A DNA stretch of 64,000 nt from JBDSLU01 sp963844435 (lineage in GTDB: Bacteria; Acidobacteriota; Vicinamibacteria; Vicinamibacterales; Vicinamibacteraceae), in assembly GCA_963844435.1 (NCBI GenBank), contig CAWJOG010000016.1:372001-436000 (forward strand), read 5' to 3'. The stretch's first letter is position 1. The number at the start of each line of letters is the position of its first letter. The translations under genes and the position numbers were made by a program. Below are positions 28,541-36,551 of the stretch, in pieces. The notes below the pieces were generated by a model that saw only the letters and a list, made by a program, of their open reading frames with translations, made no database searches and had not been told where the DNA came from.

Positions 28541-29393
28541 GCCCGGGTCGACGTCGATCGTCATCCCCGCGTTCAACGAAGGCGCCGCGGTCGGCGAGGT
28601 CGTACGCGCCCTGCGCCAGGCCGGCGCCTGGCACGAGATCCTCGTCGTCGACGACGGCTCGACCGACGACACCGCGGCGCATGCCGCCGACGCCGGCGCC
28701 ATCGTGGTGCGCCATCCGTACAACAAGGGCAACGGCGCGTCGGTGAAGTCGGGCATCCGCCGGGCGACCGGCGAGTTCGTGCTGATCCTCGACGGCGACG
28801 GACAGCACAAGCCGGAGGATGCCTGCCGCCTGATCGAGAGCCTCGGCGAGTACGACCTCGTCGTCGGTGCGCGCGACGCGTCGACGCAGGCCTCCGGCCG
28901 CCGGCGCATCGGCAACGCCGTGCTCAACTGGCTGGCCGGCTATCTCGCCGGCCGCCACATCCCCGATCTCACGTCCGGGTTCCGCGCCATGCGGCGCGAC
29001 TACGTCCGCGACTTCCTCGGCCTGCTGCCGAACGGCTTCTCGTCGCCGACGACAATCACGCTGAGCTTCATCCGCGCCGGGCATTCGGTGCGCTTCGAGC
29101 CCGTCATGGCGCGGCAGCGGACCGGCCACTCGAAGATCCGCTTCGCCCGCGACGGCGTGAAGTTCTTCCTGATCCTGCTGCGCGTGATCACGATCTTCAG
29201 CCCGATGCGGATCTTCCTGCCGCTGAGCGCGCTGTCGTTCGGCGTCGGCGTCGTCTACGGCGTGTGGAACGTGGTCTACGACCGGCACATCCCCAACGGC
29301 GCGGTGCTCGCGATCATGTTCGCGGTGATCATCTTCCTCGTCGGCCTGGTCTCCGAACAGATCTCGGCGCTGCGCGCGTCGCAGCGGGGCTGA
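28533..29393 (+). CDS. GT2 family glycosyltransferase (DPM1/ArnC-like)
   Basis: 286 residues. Seen: SIVIPAFNEGAAVGEVV, VVDDGSTDDTAAHA, PYNKGNGASVKSGIRRA, LDGDGQHKPED and DLTSGFRAMRRDY, the sequence order of dolichol-phosphate-mannose-synthase-like enzymes. Two C-terminal membrane segments follow (IFLPLSALSFGVGVVYGVW and AVLAIMFAVIIFLVGLV). Likely product: a polyprenyl-phosphate sugar used by a membrane transferase. It sits immediately before the ArnT-like gene, which would use such a donor. Confidence 0.88.
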   Translation: MAEPGSTSIVIPAFNEGAAVGEVVRALRQAGAWHEILVVDDGSTDDTAAHAADAGAIVVRHPYNKGNGASVKSGIRRATGEFVLILDGDGQHKPEDACRLIESLGEYDLVVGARDASTQASGRRRIGNAVLNWLAGYLAGRHIPDLTSGFRAMRRDYVRDFLGLLPNGFSSPTTITLSFIRAGHSVRFEPVMARQRTGHSKIRFARDGVKFFLILLRVITIFSPMRIFLPLSALSFGVGVVYGVWNVVYDRHIPNGAVLAIMFAVIIFLVGLVSEQISALRASQRG

Positions 29394-29401
29394 CCCCGCT
29401 C

Positions 29402-30685
29402 ATGCGGGCCGTCCACGCCGCGGTCGCCGTTGGCCTGCTGCTGCGGCTCGCCTTCGGCCTCGGCTACTGGACCGGCAAGCCGCTGACCCACGACGAGCGC
29501 GAGTACCTGACGCTGGCCGTCAACCTCGCGCAGGGCCGCGGCTTCGCCACCGAACTGCCGGGCGAGACGCCGACGAGCGCGGCGTCGCCAACCAGCAACG
29601 TGCAGCGCTTCGGACGCGGGCCCGGCTATCCCGTGTTCCTGGCGCCGCTGACGTGGCTGGACGCCGATCTCCGCGCCGGCCGGCTGCCAGCCGGTGTGCC
29701 AGCCGTGGTGAAGATCGTCCAGGCCATCGTCGGCGCGGCAGCGATCCTCGTGCTGGCGGGCCTGGTGCGGCGCGTCGCCGGCGACCGCGCCGGCGCCGCC
29801 GCCGCCTGGATCGCCGCGCTGTTCCCGCCGCTGGTGTGGATGCCGGCCTACGCCTTGAGCGAGCAGCTCGCCTCGGTCCTGGCGTTGGGATGTGCCGCCT
29901 GGCTCGGCGCCGTGACCGATGGCACACCGGCCGATCGTGACGCCCGCAGCGGCACCACGCGCGCGCTGGTGGCCGCCGGCCTCGCGGCCGGCATCGGCGC
30001 GCTGACCCGCCCGGGTCAGCTGTTCTTCCTGCCGCTGGCGGCGCTGCTGCTGTTGTGGCGGGCGCCCGATCGCCGCACCGGCCTGCGCCGCGCCCTCCTG
30101 TTCACGGTCCTGGCGCTGGCCGCGATCGCGCCGTGGACCGTGCGCAACGCCATCGTCCACGGGCAGTTCGTCCCGATCGCCTCGTCCGGCGGGGTCAACT
30201 TCTGGATCGGCAACCACCGCGAGGCGATCGGTGACGGCGATCTCGCCGCCAACCCGCACCTCAAGCTCCGCAACGCCGAGTTCCGCGAGCGCCACGCCGG
30301 GCTGTCGGAGGAGGCGCTCGAGCCGCTCTACTACCGCGAGGCGCGGGGCTTCATCGCCGCGGATCCGGTGTGGTGGCTCGGGCTCGAGGCGCGAAAGCTC
30401 TGGTACACCTTCGTGCCGTTCGGGCCCTCCTACCGGCTGCACGCGCCGCGCTATTTCTGGGCGTCCGCGGTGTCGCTGCTCCTGCTGCTCCCGGCAGCCG
30501 TCTACGGGCTCGTCCGGACCCCATCGGGGACGCGCCCGGCCGCGCTCCTGACCCTCGCCGCGTCGACCGTCGTGGTCGGCCTGGTGTTCTTCCCGCACGA
30601 GCGCTTCCGGCTGCCCGTGATGGATCCGGCGCTCATCGCCGGGGCCGCGCTCTGCGCGTCGCAGCGCCGTTACGGCGTCGTGTAA
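29402..30685 (+). CDS. membrane glycosyltransferase of ArnT/GT39-like type
   Basis: 427 residues with many hydrophobic segments. An early periplasmic acidic motif, GKPLTHDEREYLTLAVNLAQG, matches the D-E pair of PMT/ArnT enzymes, and GPGYPVFLAPL and TRPGQLFFLPL follow. These enzymes move a sugar from a polyprenyl-phosphate carrier to an acceptor outside the inner membrane. ATG 29402 is the first good start after the preceding stop. The adjacent DPM1-like genes could supply the donor. The substrate cannot be told from sequence. Confidence 0.8.
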   Translation: MRAVHAAVAVGLLLRLAFGLGYWTGKPLTHDEREYLTLAVNLAQGRGFATELPGETPTSAASPTSNVQRFGRGPGYPVFLAPLTWLDADLRAGRLPAGVPAVVKIVQAIVGAAAILVLAGLVRRVAGDRAGAAAAWIAALFPPLVWMPAYALSEQLASVLALGCAAWLGAVTDGTPADRDARSGTTRALVAAGLAAGIGALTRPGQLFFLPLAALLLLWRAPDRRTGLRRALLFTVLALAAIAPWTVRNAIVHGQFVPIASSGGVNFWIGNHREAIGDGDLAANPHLKLRNAEFRERHAGLSEEALEPLYYREARGFIAADPVWWLGLEARKLWYTFVPFGPSYRLHAPRYFWASAVSLLLLLPAAVYGLVRTPSGTRPAALLTLAASTVVVGLVFFPHERFRLPVMDPALIAGAALCASQRRYGVV

Positions 30686-30697
30686 TCTGTCACCCGA

Positions 30698-31471
30698 GTG
30701 AAAACGGTCGCGCCATCACCCAGCTCCGCCGTCACGACGCCCACTGCCGCCGTCCCGACGACGCTCGTCCTGATTCCGACTTACAACGAGCGGGACAACC
30801 TGCCCGGGCTGGTGCGCGACGTCATCGCGCATCCCGGCTTCCGCGTGATGGTGGTCGACGACCAGTCGCCCGACGGCACCGGCGAGGTCGCCGACGCGCT
30901 GGCCCGCGAGTTCCCCGACCGCGTCGAGGTGCTGCACCGCACCGGCAAGAAGGGGCTCGGCCGCTCCTACATCGAGGCGCTCACGCTGGCGCGCGCCCGC
31001 ACCGAGGACTTCGTCTGCCAGATGGACGCGGACCTCTCGCACGATCCCAAGTACCTGCCCGAGATGGTGGCGAAGGCGCTGCACGGCGGCCACGACGTGG
31101 TCATCGGCTCGCGCTACCTGCAGGGCGTCAGCGTGGTCAACTGGCCGCTGCACCGGCTGATCCTGAGCACCTTCGCCAACCGCTACATCCGCGGGGTGAC
31201 CCGGATGCCCGTCGCCGACTGCACCAGCGGCTTCCGCTGCTGGCGACGCGAAGCGCTGGCCAAGGTGCCGCTCGAGCGGATCGTCTCGGACGGCTACGCG
31301 TTCCTCGTCGAGATGCTCTACGAGGCGCACCGAAGCGGCTGCTCGATCGGCGAGGTCCCGATCATCTTCGTCGAACGGCGCGTCGGCCAGTCGAAGATGT
31401 CGGGCGGCGTCATCTTCGAGTCGGCCTACATGCCGTGGCGCGTGGTGCTGCGGCGGGCCCCGCGGCGATAG
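30698..31471 (+). CDS. polyprenol-phosphate mannosyltransferase-like GT2
   Basis: 257 residues from a GTG start. It matches the soluble Dpm1 group closely: LVLIPTYNERDNLPGLV, VVDDQSPDGTGEVADAL, GLGRSYIEAL, QMDADLSHDPKYLPEM, VIGSRYLQGVSVVNWP, DCTSGFRCW and IIFVERRVGQSKMSGG. No clear membrane segment remains at the end. It should transfer mannose or a related sugar to a polyprenyl phosphate. Repeat copy 1 begins 22 bp after the stop. Confidence 0.9.
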   Translation: MKTVAPSPSSAVTTPTAAVPTTLVLIPTYNERDNLPGLVRDVIAHPGFRVMVVDDQSPDGTGEVADALAREFPDRVEVLHRTGKKGLGRSYIEALTLARARTEDFVCQMDADLSHDPKYLPEMVAKALHGGHDVVIGSRYLQGVSVVNWPLHRLILSTFANRYIRGVTRMPVADCTSGFRCWRREALAKVPLERIVSDGYAFLVEMLYEAHRSGCSIGEVPIIFVERRVGQSKMSGGVIFESAYMPWRVVLRRAPRR

Positions 31472-31493
31472 TCCCTGGAACGTGATGGCCGAG

Positions 31494-31651
31494 CGGCCAG
31501 TGGGGGACGTCCCGCGCAGCACCGAGACGGGCGAGGCGCCCGGCGATCAAGGCGCGAGGAGGGAGAATATCGGGAATATTCGACCGACGAGCAACGCCGA
31601 GCGGCGGGATGCATCGCCCGTCGAATGCCGCGGAACTTCCCCCGCGGGCCG
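31494..31651 (+). repeat. 160-bp hairpin repeat, copy 1
   Basis: 158 bp. The left arm 31494-31517 and right arm 31628-31651 are complementary at 19-20 of 24 positions. An inner stem GACGGGCGA (31526-31534) pairs perfectly with TCGCCCGTC (31614-31622). The centre carries GAATAT...ATATTC. The arms differ from those of copies 2 and 3 but still pair with each other. An open frame runs through it into the following gene. Confidence 0.85.
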
Positions 31652-31664
31652 CGAAACCGTCGTC

Positions 31665-32876
31665 ATGGTGGCGACGTCGTACCCGCGTTTCGCGGGCGAC
31701 ATCCACGGCACCTTCATGGAGCCGATCGCGCGCGGCCTCGCCGCCCGCGGCCACGCCGTCCACGTCGTCCTGCCCTGGCATCCGAAGCTGACCCGCCCGC
31801 TCGAAGGCGGCGGCGTCACGCTGCACCCGTTCCGCTACGCGCCACATCCCTCGCTGAACGTGTTCGGCTATGCCGAAGGCCTGAAGGCGGACGTCGCGCT
31901 GCGCTGGACGGCCTGGGCGTCGGCGCCGCTCGGCCTCGCCGCCGGCATCGCCGCGGTCCGCCGCCTGGTCCGCGCGGTCGACGCGACGATCGTGCACGGC
32001 CACTGGGTGGTGCCGGGCGGCGCGATGGCGGCGGTCGCCGCGGCCGGGCGGCCGCTCGTCGTCAGCCTGCACGGGTCGGACGTCTTCGTCGCCGAGCGCC
32101 ACGCCGTCGCCGGCACGGTGGCGCGGCGGACGTTCGCGCGCGCCCGCTGGGTCACCGCCTGCAGCGCCGACCTGCGCGATCGCGCCATCGGCCTGGGCGC
32201 CGACGCGGCGCGATCGTCGGTCATCCCGTACGGCGTCGACGCCGAAGGCTTCCCGCGCGACGCCGAGGCGCGCGCCCGCGGCCGGGCGCTGCTCGGCGTC
32301 GCGGCCGACGTGCCGCTGGTCGTCACGATCGGCCGCTTCGTGAAGAAGAAGGGGTTCGAGTACCTGATCGACGCCGTGCCGGCGCTGGTCGCGCGACATC
32401 CGTCGGTGCAGGTGGTGCTGGCCGGGCACGGCGACCTCGAGGCGGAGCTCCGCGCGCGCGCCGCGGCGGCCGGCGTGTCGGATCACGTCCGCTTCCCGGG
32501 CCTGCTCCCCCACCAGTCGGTGCCGCTGGCGCTGGCGGCCGCCGACGTCGCCGTCGTGCCCTCCATCCGCGACGACGCCGGCAACGTCGACGGGCTGCCC
32601 AACGTCGTCCTGGAGGCGCTGGCCTCGGGCACGCCGGTCGTCGCCACGCCGGCCGGTGGCATCGCGTCGGTCATCACCGACGGCGAGAACGGCCTGCTGG
32701 TGCCGGAGCGGGACGCCGCCGGCCTCGCCGCGGCCATCGATCGGCTGCTCGCCGACCGGGCGCTGGGCACCGCGCTGGGCAGCCGCGCGCGCAGCCGCGT
32801 CCAGGCAGAACATGGCTGGCACGGCGTCGCCCTGGCGTTCGAAGCGGCCTACGCCGCCGCCCGGAGCCCGTGGTGA
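31665..32876 (+). CDS. GT4 family glycosyltransferase
   Basis: 403 residues from ATG 31665. Seen: ATSYPRFAGDIHGTFMEPIA, a common N-terminus in this group, HGHWVVPGG, SLHGSDVF, TIGRFVKKKGFEYLIDA, VVLAGHGDLE and the E-x7-E region VDGLPNVVLEALASGTPVV. The open frame extends upstream to ATG 31482 through repeat copy 1, so a 61-residue N-terminal extension made of repeat sequence is possible but unlikely, as the GT fold begins at 31665. The stop codon lies inside the left arm of repeat copy 2. Confidence 0.9.
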   Translation: MVATSYPRFAGDIHGTFMEPIARGLAARGHAVHVVLPWHPKLTRPLEGGGVTLHPFRYAPHPSLNVFGYAEGLKADVALRWTAWASAPLGLAAGIAAVRRLVRAVDATIVHGHWVVPGGAMAAVAAAGRPLVVSLHGSDVFVAERHAVAGTVARRTFARARWVTACSADLRDRAIGLGADAARSSVIPYGVDAEGFPRDAEARARGRALLGVAADVPLVVTIGRFVKKKGFEYLIDAVPALVARHPSVQVVLAGHGDLEAELRARAAAAGVSDHVRFPGLLPHQSVPLALAAADVAVVPSIRDDAGNVDGLPNVVLEALASGTPVVATPAGGIASVITDGENGLLVPERDAAGLAAAIDRLLADRALGTALGSRARSRVQAEHGWHGVALAFEAAYAAARSPW

Positions 32877-33022
32877 AACGGCCGCGAGCACAGAGGCGGT
32901 CGAGGCGCCCGCCGATCAAGGCGCGAAGAGGGAGAATATTGGGCATATTCGACCGATGAGCAACGCAGAGCGGCGGGATGCGTCGGCCGCCGAATGCCGT
33001 GGGCGTTTTCACCACGGGCTCC
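32863..33022 (+). repeat. 160-bp hairpin repeat, copy 2
   Basis: 160 bp. The left end GGAGCCCGTGGTGAAACG (32863-32880) pairs with CGTTTTCACCACGGGCTCC (33004-33022), with one bulged T. An inner stem GGCGGTCGA pairs with TCGGCCGCC through one G-T pair. The centre has GAATAT...ATATTC. It overlaps the last 14 bases of the upstream glycosyltransferase gene and ends 65 bp before the next start. Confidence 0.9.
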
Positions 33023-33087
33023 TTGGCCATGCCTTGTCGGGCCTCGGGACGGCGGTCTAACATGGCTGAGCGGCCAGCCCCCTTGCC

Positions 33088-33888
33088 ATGACGACCCCTC
33101 CCGGCCTCAGTGTCTTCTTCCCGGCCTACAACGACGCCGGCACCATCGCCAGCCTGGTGATGACCGCGCTCATGACGGCCGAGAAGCTGACGTCCGACTT
33201 CGAGGTGATCGTCATCAACGACGGCAGCGCCGATAACACCGCCGAGATCCTCGACGAACTGGCCCGCGTCTATTCGCGCCTCCGAGTCGTGCATCACGTC
33301 CGCAACCGCGGCTACGGCGGCGCGCTGCGCAGCGGCTTCGAGACGGCGAGCAAGGAGTGGGTCTTCTACACCGACGGCGACGGCCAGTACGACCCGGCCG
33401 AGATGACCGTGCTGTGGAAGCGCAAGGGCGATGACGTCGACCTGGTCAACGGCTTCAAGATCAGCCGCTCCGATCCGTTCCACCGCATCGTCATCGGCCG
33501 CGTCTACCACCACACCGTCAAGCTGCTGTTCGGGCTGCGGGTGCGCGACGTCGACTGCGACTTCCGGCTGCTGCGGCGGACGATGTTCGACCGCATCCAT
33601 CTCGAGAAGAACAGCGGCGTCATCTGCCTGGAGCTGATGAAGAAGATCACCGACGCGGGCTTCCGCATCGCGGAGGTGCCGGTGCATCACTACCACCGCA
33701 CCCACGGCACGTCGCAGTTCTTCAACTTCCGCCGCATCGCCCGCACCGGTATCGACGTGCTGAAGCTGTGGTGGGCGCTGGTGGTCCGCCGCGTCCATCA
33801 GCGCGGCCCGGGGCCCGGCGCCGTCGACGTGCGCGCCGAGGCGTCCCCCGCCAGCGGCCGGCCGGGCAGCGGGTCGCCGCGCGCATGA
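33088..33888 (+). CDS. GT2 family glycosyltransferase
   Basis: 266 residues. Seen: SVFFPAYNDAGTIASLV, VINDGSADNTAEIL, NRGYGGALRSGFETA, YTDGDGQYDP and DVDCDFRLLRR. It belongs to the DPM1-like GT2 group and has no membrane segment, so it should act in the cytoplasm, probably on a lipid carrier. The C-terminal 35 residues are Pro/Gly/Arg-rich and not conserved. The next gene overlaps by four bases (ATGA). It follows repeat copy 2. Confidence 0.88.
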   Translation: MTTPPGLSVFFPAYNDAGTIASLVMTALMTAEKLTSDFEVIVINDGSADNTAEILDELARVYSRLRVVHHVRNRGYGGALRSGFETASKEWVFYTDGDGQYDPAEMTVLWKRKGDDVDLVNGFKISRSDPFHRIVIGRVYHHTVKLLFGLRVRDVDCDFRLLRRTMFDRIHLEKNSGVICLELMKKITDAGFRIAEVPVHHYHRTHGTSQFFNFRRIARTGIDVLKLWWALVVRRVHQRGPGPGAVDVRAEASPASGRPGSGSPRA

Positions 33889-34886
33889 GCGCCGACTACC
33901 GCGATTTCTACCGCGGTCGCCGCGTGATGGTGACCGGCGGCCTCGGCTTCATCGGCAGCAACCTGGCCCGTCGGCTGGCCGCGCTCGGCGCCGACATCCT
34001 GCTGGTCGATTCCCTCATCGACGACTACGGCGGGCACCTCTTCAACATCGACGGCATCGAGTCGAAGGTCCGCGTCAACATCGCCGACATCAGGCAGCAC
34101 ACGACGATGAACTACCTGGTACGGGACCGCGAGGTGATCTTCAACCTCGCCGGCCAGGTCAGTCACATCGACAGCATGCGCGACCCGTACACCGACCTCG
34201 AGATCAACTGCCGCAGCCAGCTGACGCTGCTCGAAGCGTGCCGCAACCACAACCCGGCCGCCAAGGTCGTGTTCGCCGGCACGCGGCAGGTCTACGGCAA
34301 GCCCGATCACCTGCCCGTCGACGAGACGCACCTGGTGCGGCCGACCGACATCAACGGCATCAACAAGGTCGCCGGCGAGTACTACCACCTCGTCTACAAC
34401 AACGTGTTCGGCGTGCGCGCCTGCTCGCTGCGCCTGACCAACATCTACGGCCCGCGCCAGCTGGTGCGGCACAACCGGCAGGGCTTCATCGGCTGGTTCG
34501 TCCGGCTCGTCGTCGAGGACAAGGAGATCCAGATCTTCGGCGACGGGCTGCAGCTGCGCGATTTCGTCTACGTCGACGACGCCGCCGACGCCTTCCTGCG
34601 CGCCGGCGCCACGGATGCCGTCAACGGCCAGGTGTTCAATGTCGGCGGGGCGCAGCCGATCAGCCACCTCGAACTGGTCACCCTGCTGATCGAGACCGCC
34701 GGCACCGGCGCCTACCGCCTGGTCGAGTGGCCGCCCGACAAGAAGGCCATCGACATCGGCAGCTTCTACGCCGATTCGACGCGCTTCCGGCAGACGACCG
34801 GCTGGGAGCCGGCGACGACGCTGCGCGACGGGCTGGCGGAGACGATCGCGTACTATCGACAGCACCTGCCCCGCTACCTGGCGTGA
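33885..34886 (+). CDS. NAD-dependent epimerase/dehydratase family protein with altered YxxxK
   Basis: 333 residues, extended short-chain dehydrogenase fold. The NAD loop is VTGGLGFIGSNLARRL, then NLAGQVSHIDSM, FAGTRQVYGKP and LRLTNIYGPRQL. At the catalytic position the sequence is DINGINKVAGEYYH: the lysine is present, but the residue four places before it is Asn instead of Tyr. Relatives with a normal YxxxK epimerise or dehydrate nucleotide sugars. This variant may use another base or a different reaction. It is followed, 13 bp on, by a sugar aminotransferase, which suggests a joint route to an amino or deoxy sugar. Confidence 0.82.
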   Translation: MSADYRDFYRGRRVMVTGGLGFIGSNLARRLAALGADILLVDSLIDDYGGHLFNIDGIESKVRVNIADIRQHTTMNYLVRDREVIFNLAGQVSHIDSMRDPYTDLEINCRSQLTLLEACRNHNPAAKVVFAGTRQVYGKPDHLPVDETHLVRPTDINGINKVAGEYYHLVYNNVFGVRACSLRLTNIYGPRQLVRHNRQGFIGWFVRLVVEDKEIQIFGDGLQLRDFVYVDDAADAFLRAGATDAVNGQVFNVGGAQPISHLELVTLLIETAGTGAYRLVEWPPDKKAIDIGSFYADSTRFRQTTGWEPATTLRDGLAETIAYYRQHLPRYLA

Positions 34887-34899
34887 TCGGCTGCTGTCC

Positions 34900-36031
34900 A
34901 TGCCTCCGGCCTTCCGAGTTCCGTTCCTGTCGCTGCGCCCCGGCGACGATCGCCCGGCTCTCGACGCCGCCATCGCGCGCGTCCTCGATCGCGGCTGGTT
35001 CATCCTCGGCCCCGAGCTGCAGGCGTTCGAACAGGAGCTGGCGGCCGCCTCCGGCACCGCGGACGCGGTCGGCGTCGGCACCGGCACCGACGCGCTGTCG
35101 CTGATCCTGCGCGGCCTCGGCATCGGCCCGGGCGACGAGGTGATCACGACGCCGCTGTCGGCGGCGTACAGCGCGCTCGCGATCATGGCGGCCGAGGCCC
35201 GCCCGGTGTTCGCCGACATCGATCCGGCGCGGCTGACGCTCGACCCGCGCGCCATCGAGGCCGCGATCACCCCGCGCACCGCGGCGATCATGCCGGTGCA
35301 CCTCTACGGCCAGCCCGCCGACATGTCCGCGATCCTGGCGATCGCGAAGCGGCACGGCCTCGCCGTCGTCGAGGACGCGTGCCAGGCGCACCTCGCCACC
35401 TGCGACGGGCGCCCGGTGGGATCGATGGGCGCCGCCGGCGCCCTCAGCTTCTATCCGACGAAGAACCTCGGCGCGCTCGGCGACGCCGGCGCGGTGCTCA
35501 CCAACGATCGCGCGCTCGCCGACCGCATCCGCCGGCTCCGCAACGGCGGCCAGTCGTCGCGCTATCACCACGACGAGTTCGGCGTGAACTCGCGGCTGGA
35601 CGAGATGCAGGCGGCCATCCTGCGGGCGCGGCTCACGCGCCTGCCGTCCTGGACGACGCGGCGCCGCGCGCTGGCCGCGCGCTATCGCGCCGGGCTGACC
35701 ACGGTCGTCGCCGCCGCGACCGCCGCCGGCCGGACGCTGGGCGTCCCGGCCGAACACGACGCCGGCCACGTCTACCACCTGTTCCCGGTCCTCAGCGGCG
35801 AACGCGACGCCCTGAAGGCGCGCCTCGACGCGGCAGGCATCGAGACGCTGATCCACTACCCCGTGCCCGATCCCGCGCCAGCCGGCCGTGGCCACCGAGG
35901 AACCGGCCGACTGCCCCGTCGCCAACCGGATCTGTAACGAACTCCTGTCCTTGCCGCTCTATCCAGACATGACGGATGCGGCGGTCGACGAGGTGCTCGC
36001 GGCGCTCGGCCGGGTGGTCAACGCGGGCTGA
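34900..36031 (+). CDS. DegT/DnrJ/EryC1 family sugar aminotransferase (one frameshift)
   Basis: About 376 residues after removing one extra C near 35870. After the break the frame reads VATEEPADCPVANRICNELL and LSLPLYPDMTDAAVDEVL, the conserved C-terminus. Before it: VPFLSLRPGDD, VGTGTDALSLILRGLGIG, HLYGQPADMSAILAIA, VEDACQAH and SFYPTKNLGALGDAGA, which contains the PLP lysine. Enzymes of this group aminate keto-sugar nucleotides, often dTDP-linked. It closes the glycan operon and would act on a keto sugar possibly made by the preceding gene. Confidence 0.9.
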
Positions 36032-36051
36032 CCTTGGGGTAAGGTAAGGAC

Positions 36052-36462
36052 GTGGTGGAGTTCGCACGCCGGCTGGCCGGCCTGCTCGTCGCCGTGGTGC
36101 TCGCCGCCGGCCTGCCGTTGGCGGCCGCGCGGGCCGGGTGCCTGTGCGACCACGGCCACGCCCACGGCGCCGCCGTCGCCGAGCCCCACACCTGCACGGC
36201 GGCCTGCACCGCCGCCACCTGTCCGATGCACCGGCGGGCTGCGGGCGCCAAGCACGCCGGCTCCGCAGCCGCGCGCGACGGCATCCGCTGCAGCTGCTCC
36301 GGCGACGCCCAGGCGCTGATCGGCCAGGCGACGACGATCGCCATCCTGCCGCCGGTGGCGCTGCTCGCCGCGCCGTCGTCCGGACCTCTGGCCGCGGGCC
36401 CCGCCCCCGCCGCGGCCCCCAGCCTCCAGCCCTCGCCCCCCGCGCCGCCCCCGCGCGCCTGA
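36052..36462 (+). CDS. small secreted Cys/His-rich protein
   Basis: 136 residues from a GTG start. A signal peptide (ARRLAGLLVAVVLAAGLPLA) is followed by CLCDHGHAHG, HTCTAACTAATCPMHRR and CSCSG, that is about nine Cys and several His in 80 residues, then a Pro/Ala-rich tail. I do not recognise a named family. The ligands suggest metal binding in the periplasm, and the genes that follow (TonB receptor, CxCC protein) fit metal handling. The end of the DegT gene is 20 bp upstream. Confidence 0.6.
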   Translation: MVEFARRLAGLLVAVVLAAGLPLAAARAGCLCDHGHAHGAAVAEPHTCTAACTAATCPMHRRAAGAKHAGSAAARDGIRCSCSGDAQALIGQATTIAILPPVALLAAPSSGPLAAGPAPAAAPSLQPSPPAPPPRA

Positions 36463-36551
36463 TCCCTCGCCATTCACCGGGCCGACGTGTGTCCGCGCGG
36501 GCTGCTGCCTGCGTGGCGCGCCGACTCGTCGTCGACTGCATTTTTCGGGGG

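Noticed and set aside
31426..31614. Small minus-strand peptides of the form MHPAARRCSS, repeated at 31614 and 48967
   Set aside because: They are similar only because they translate the antisense of the 160-bp repeat; no ribosome site or conserved codon pattern supports them.
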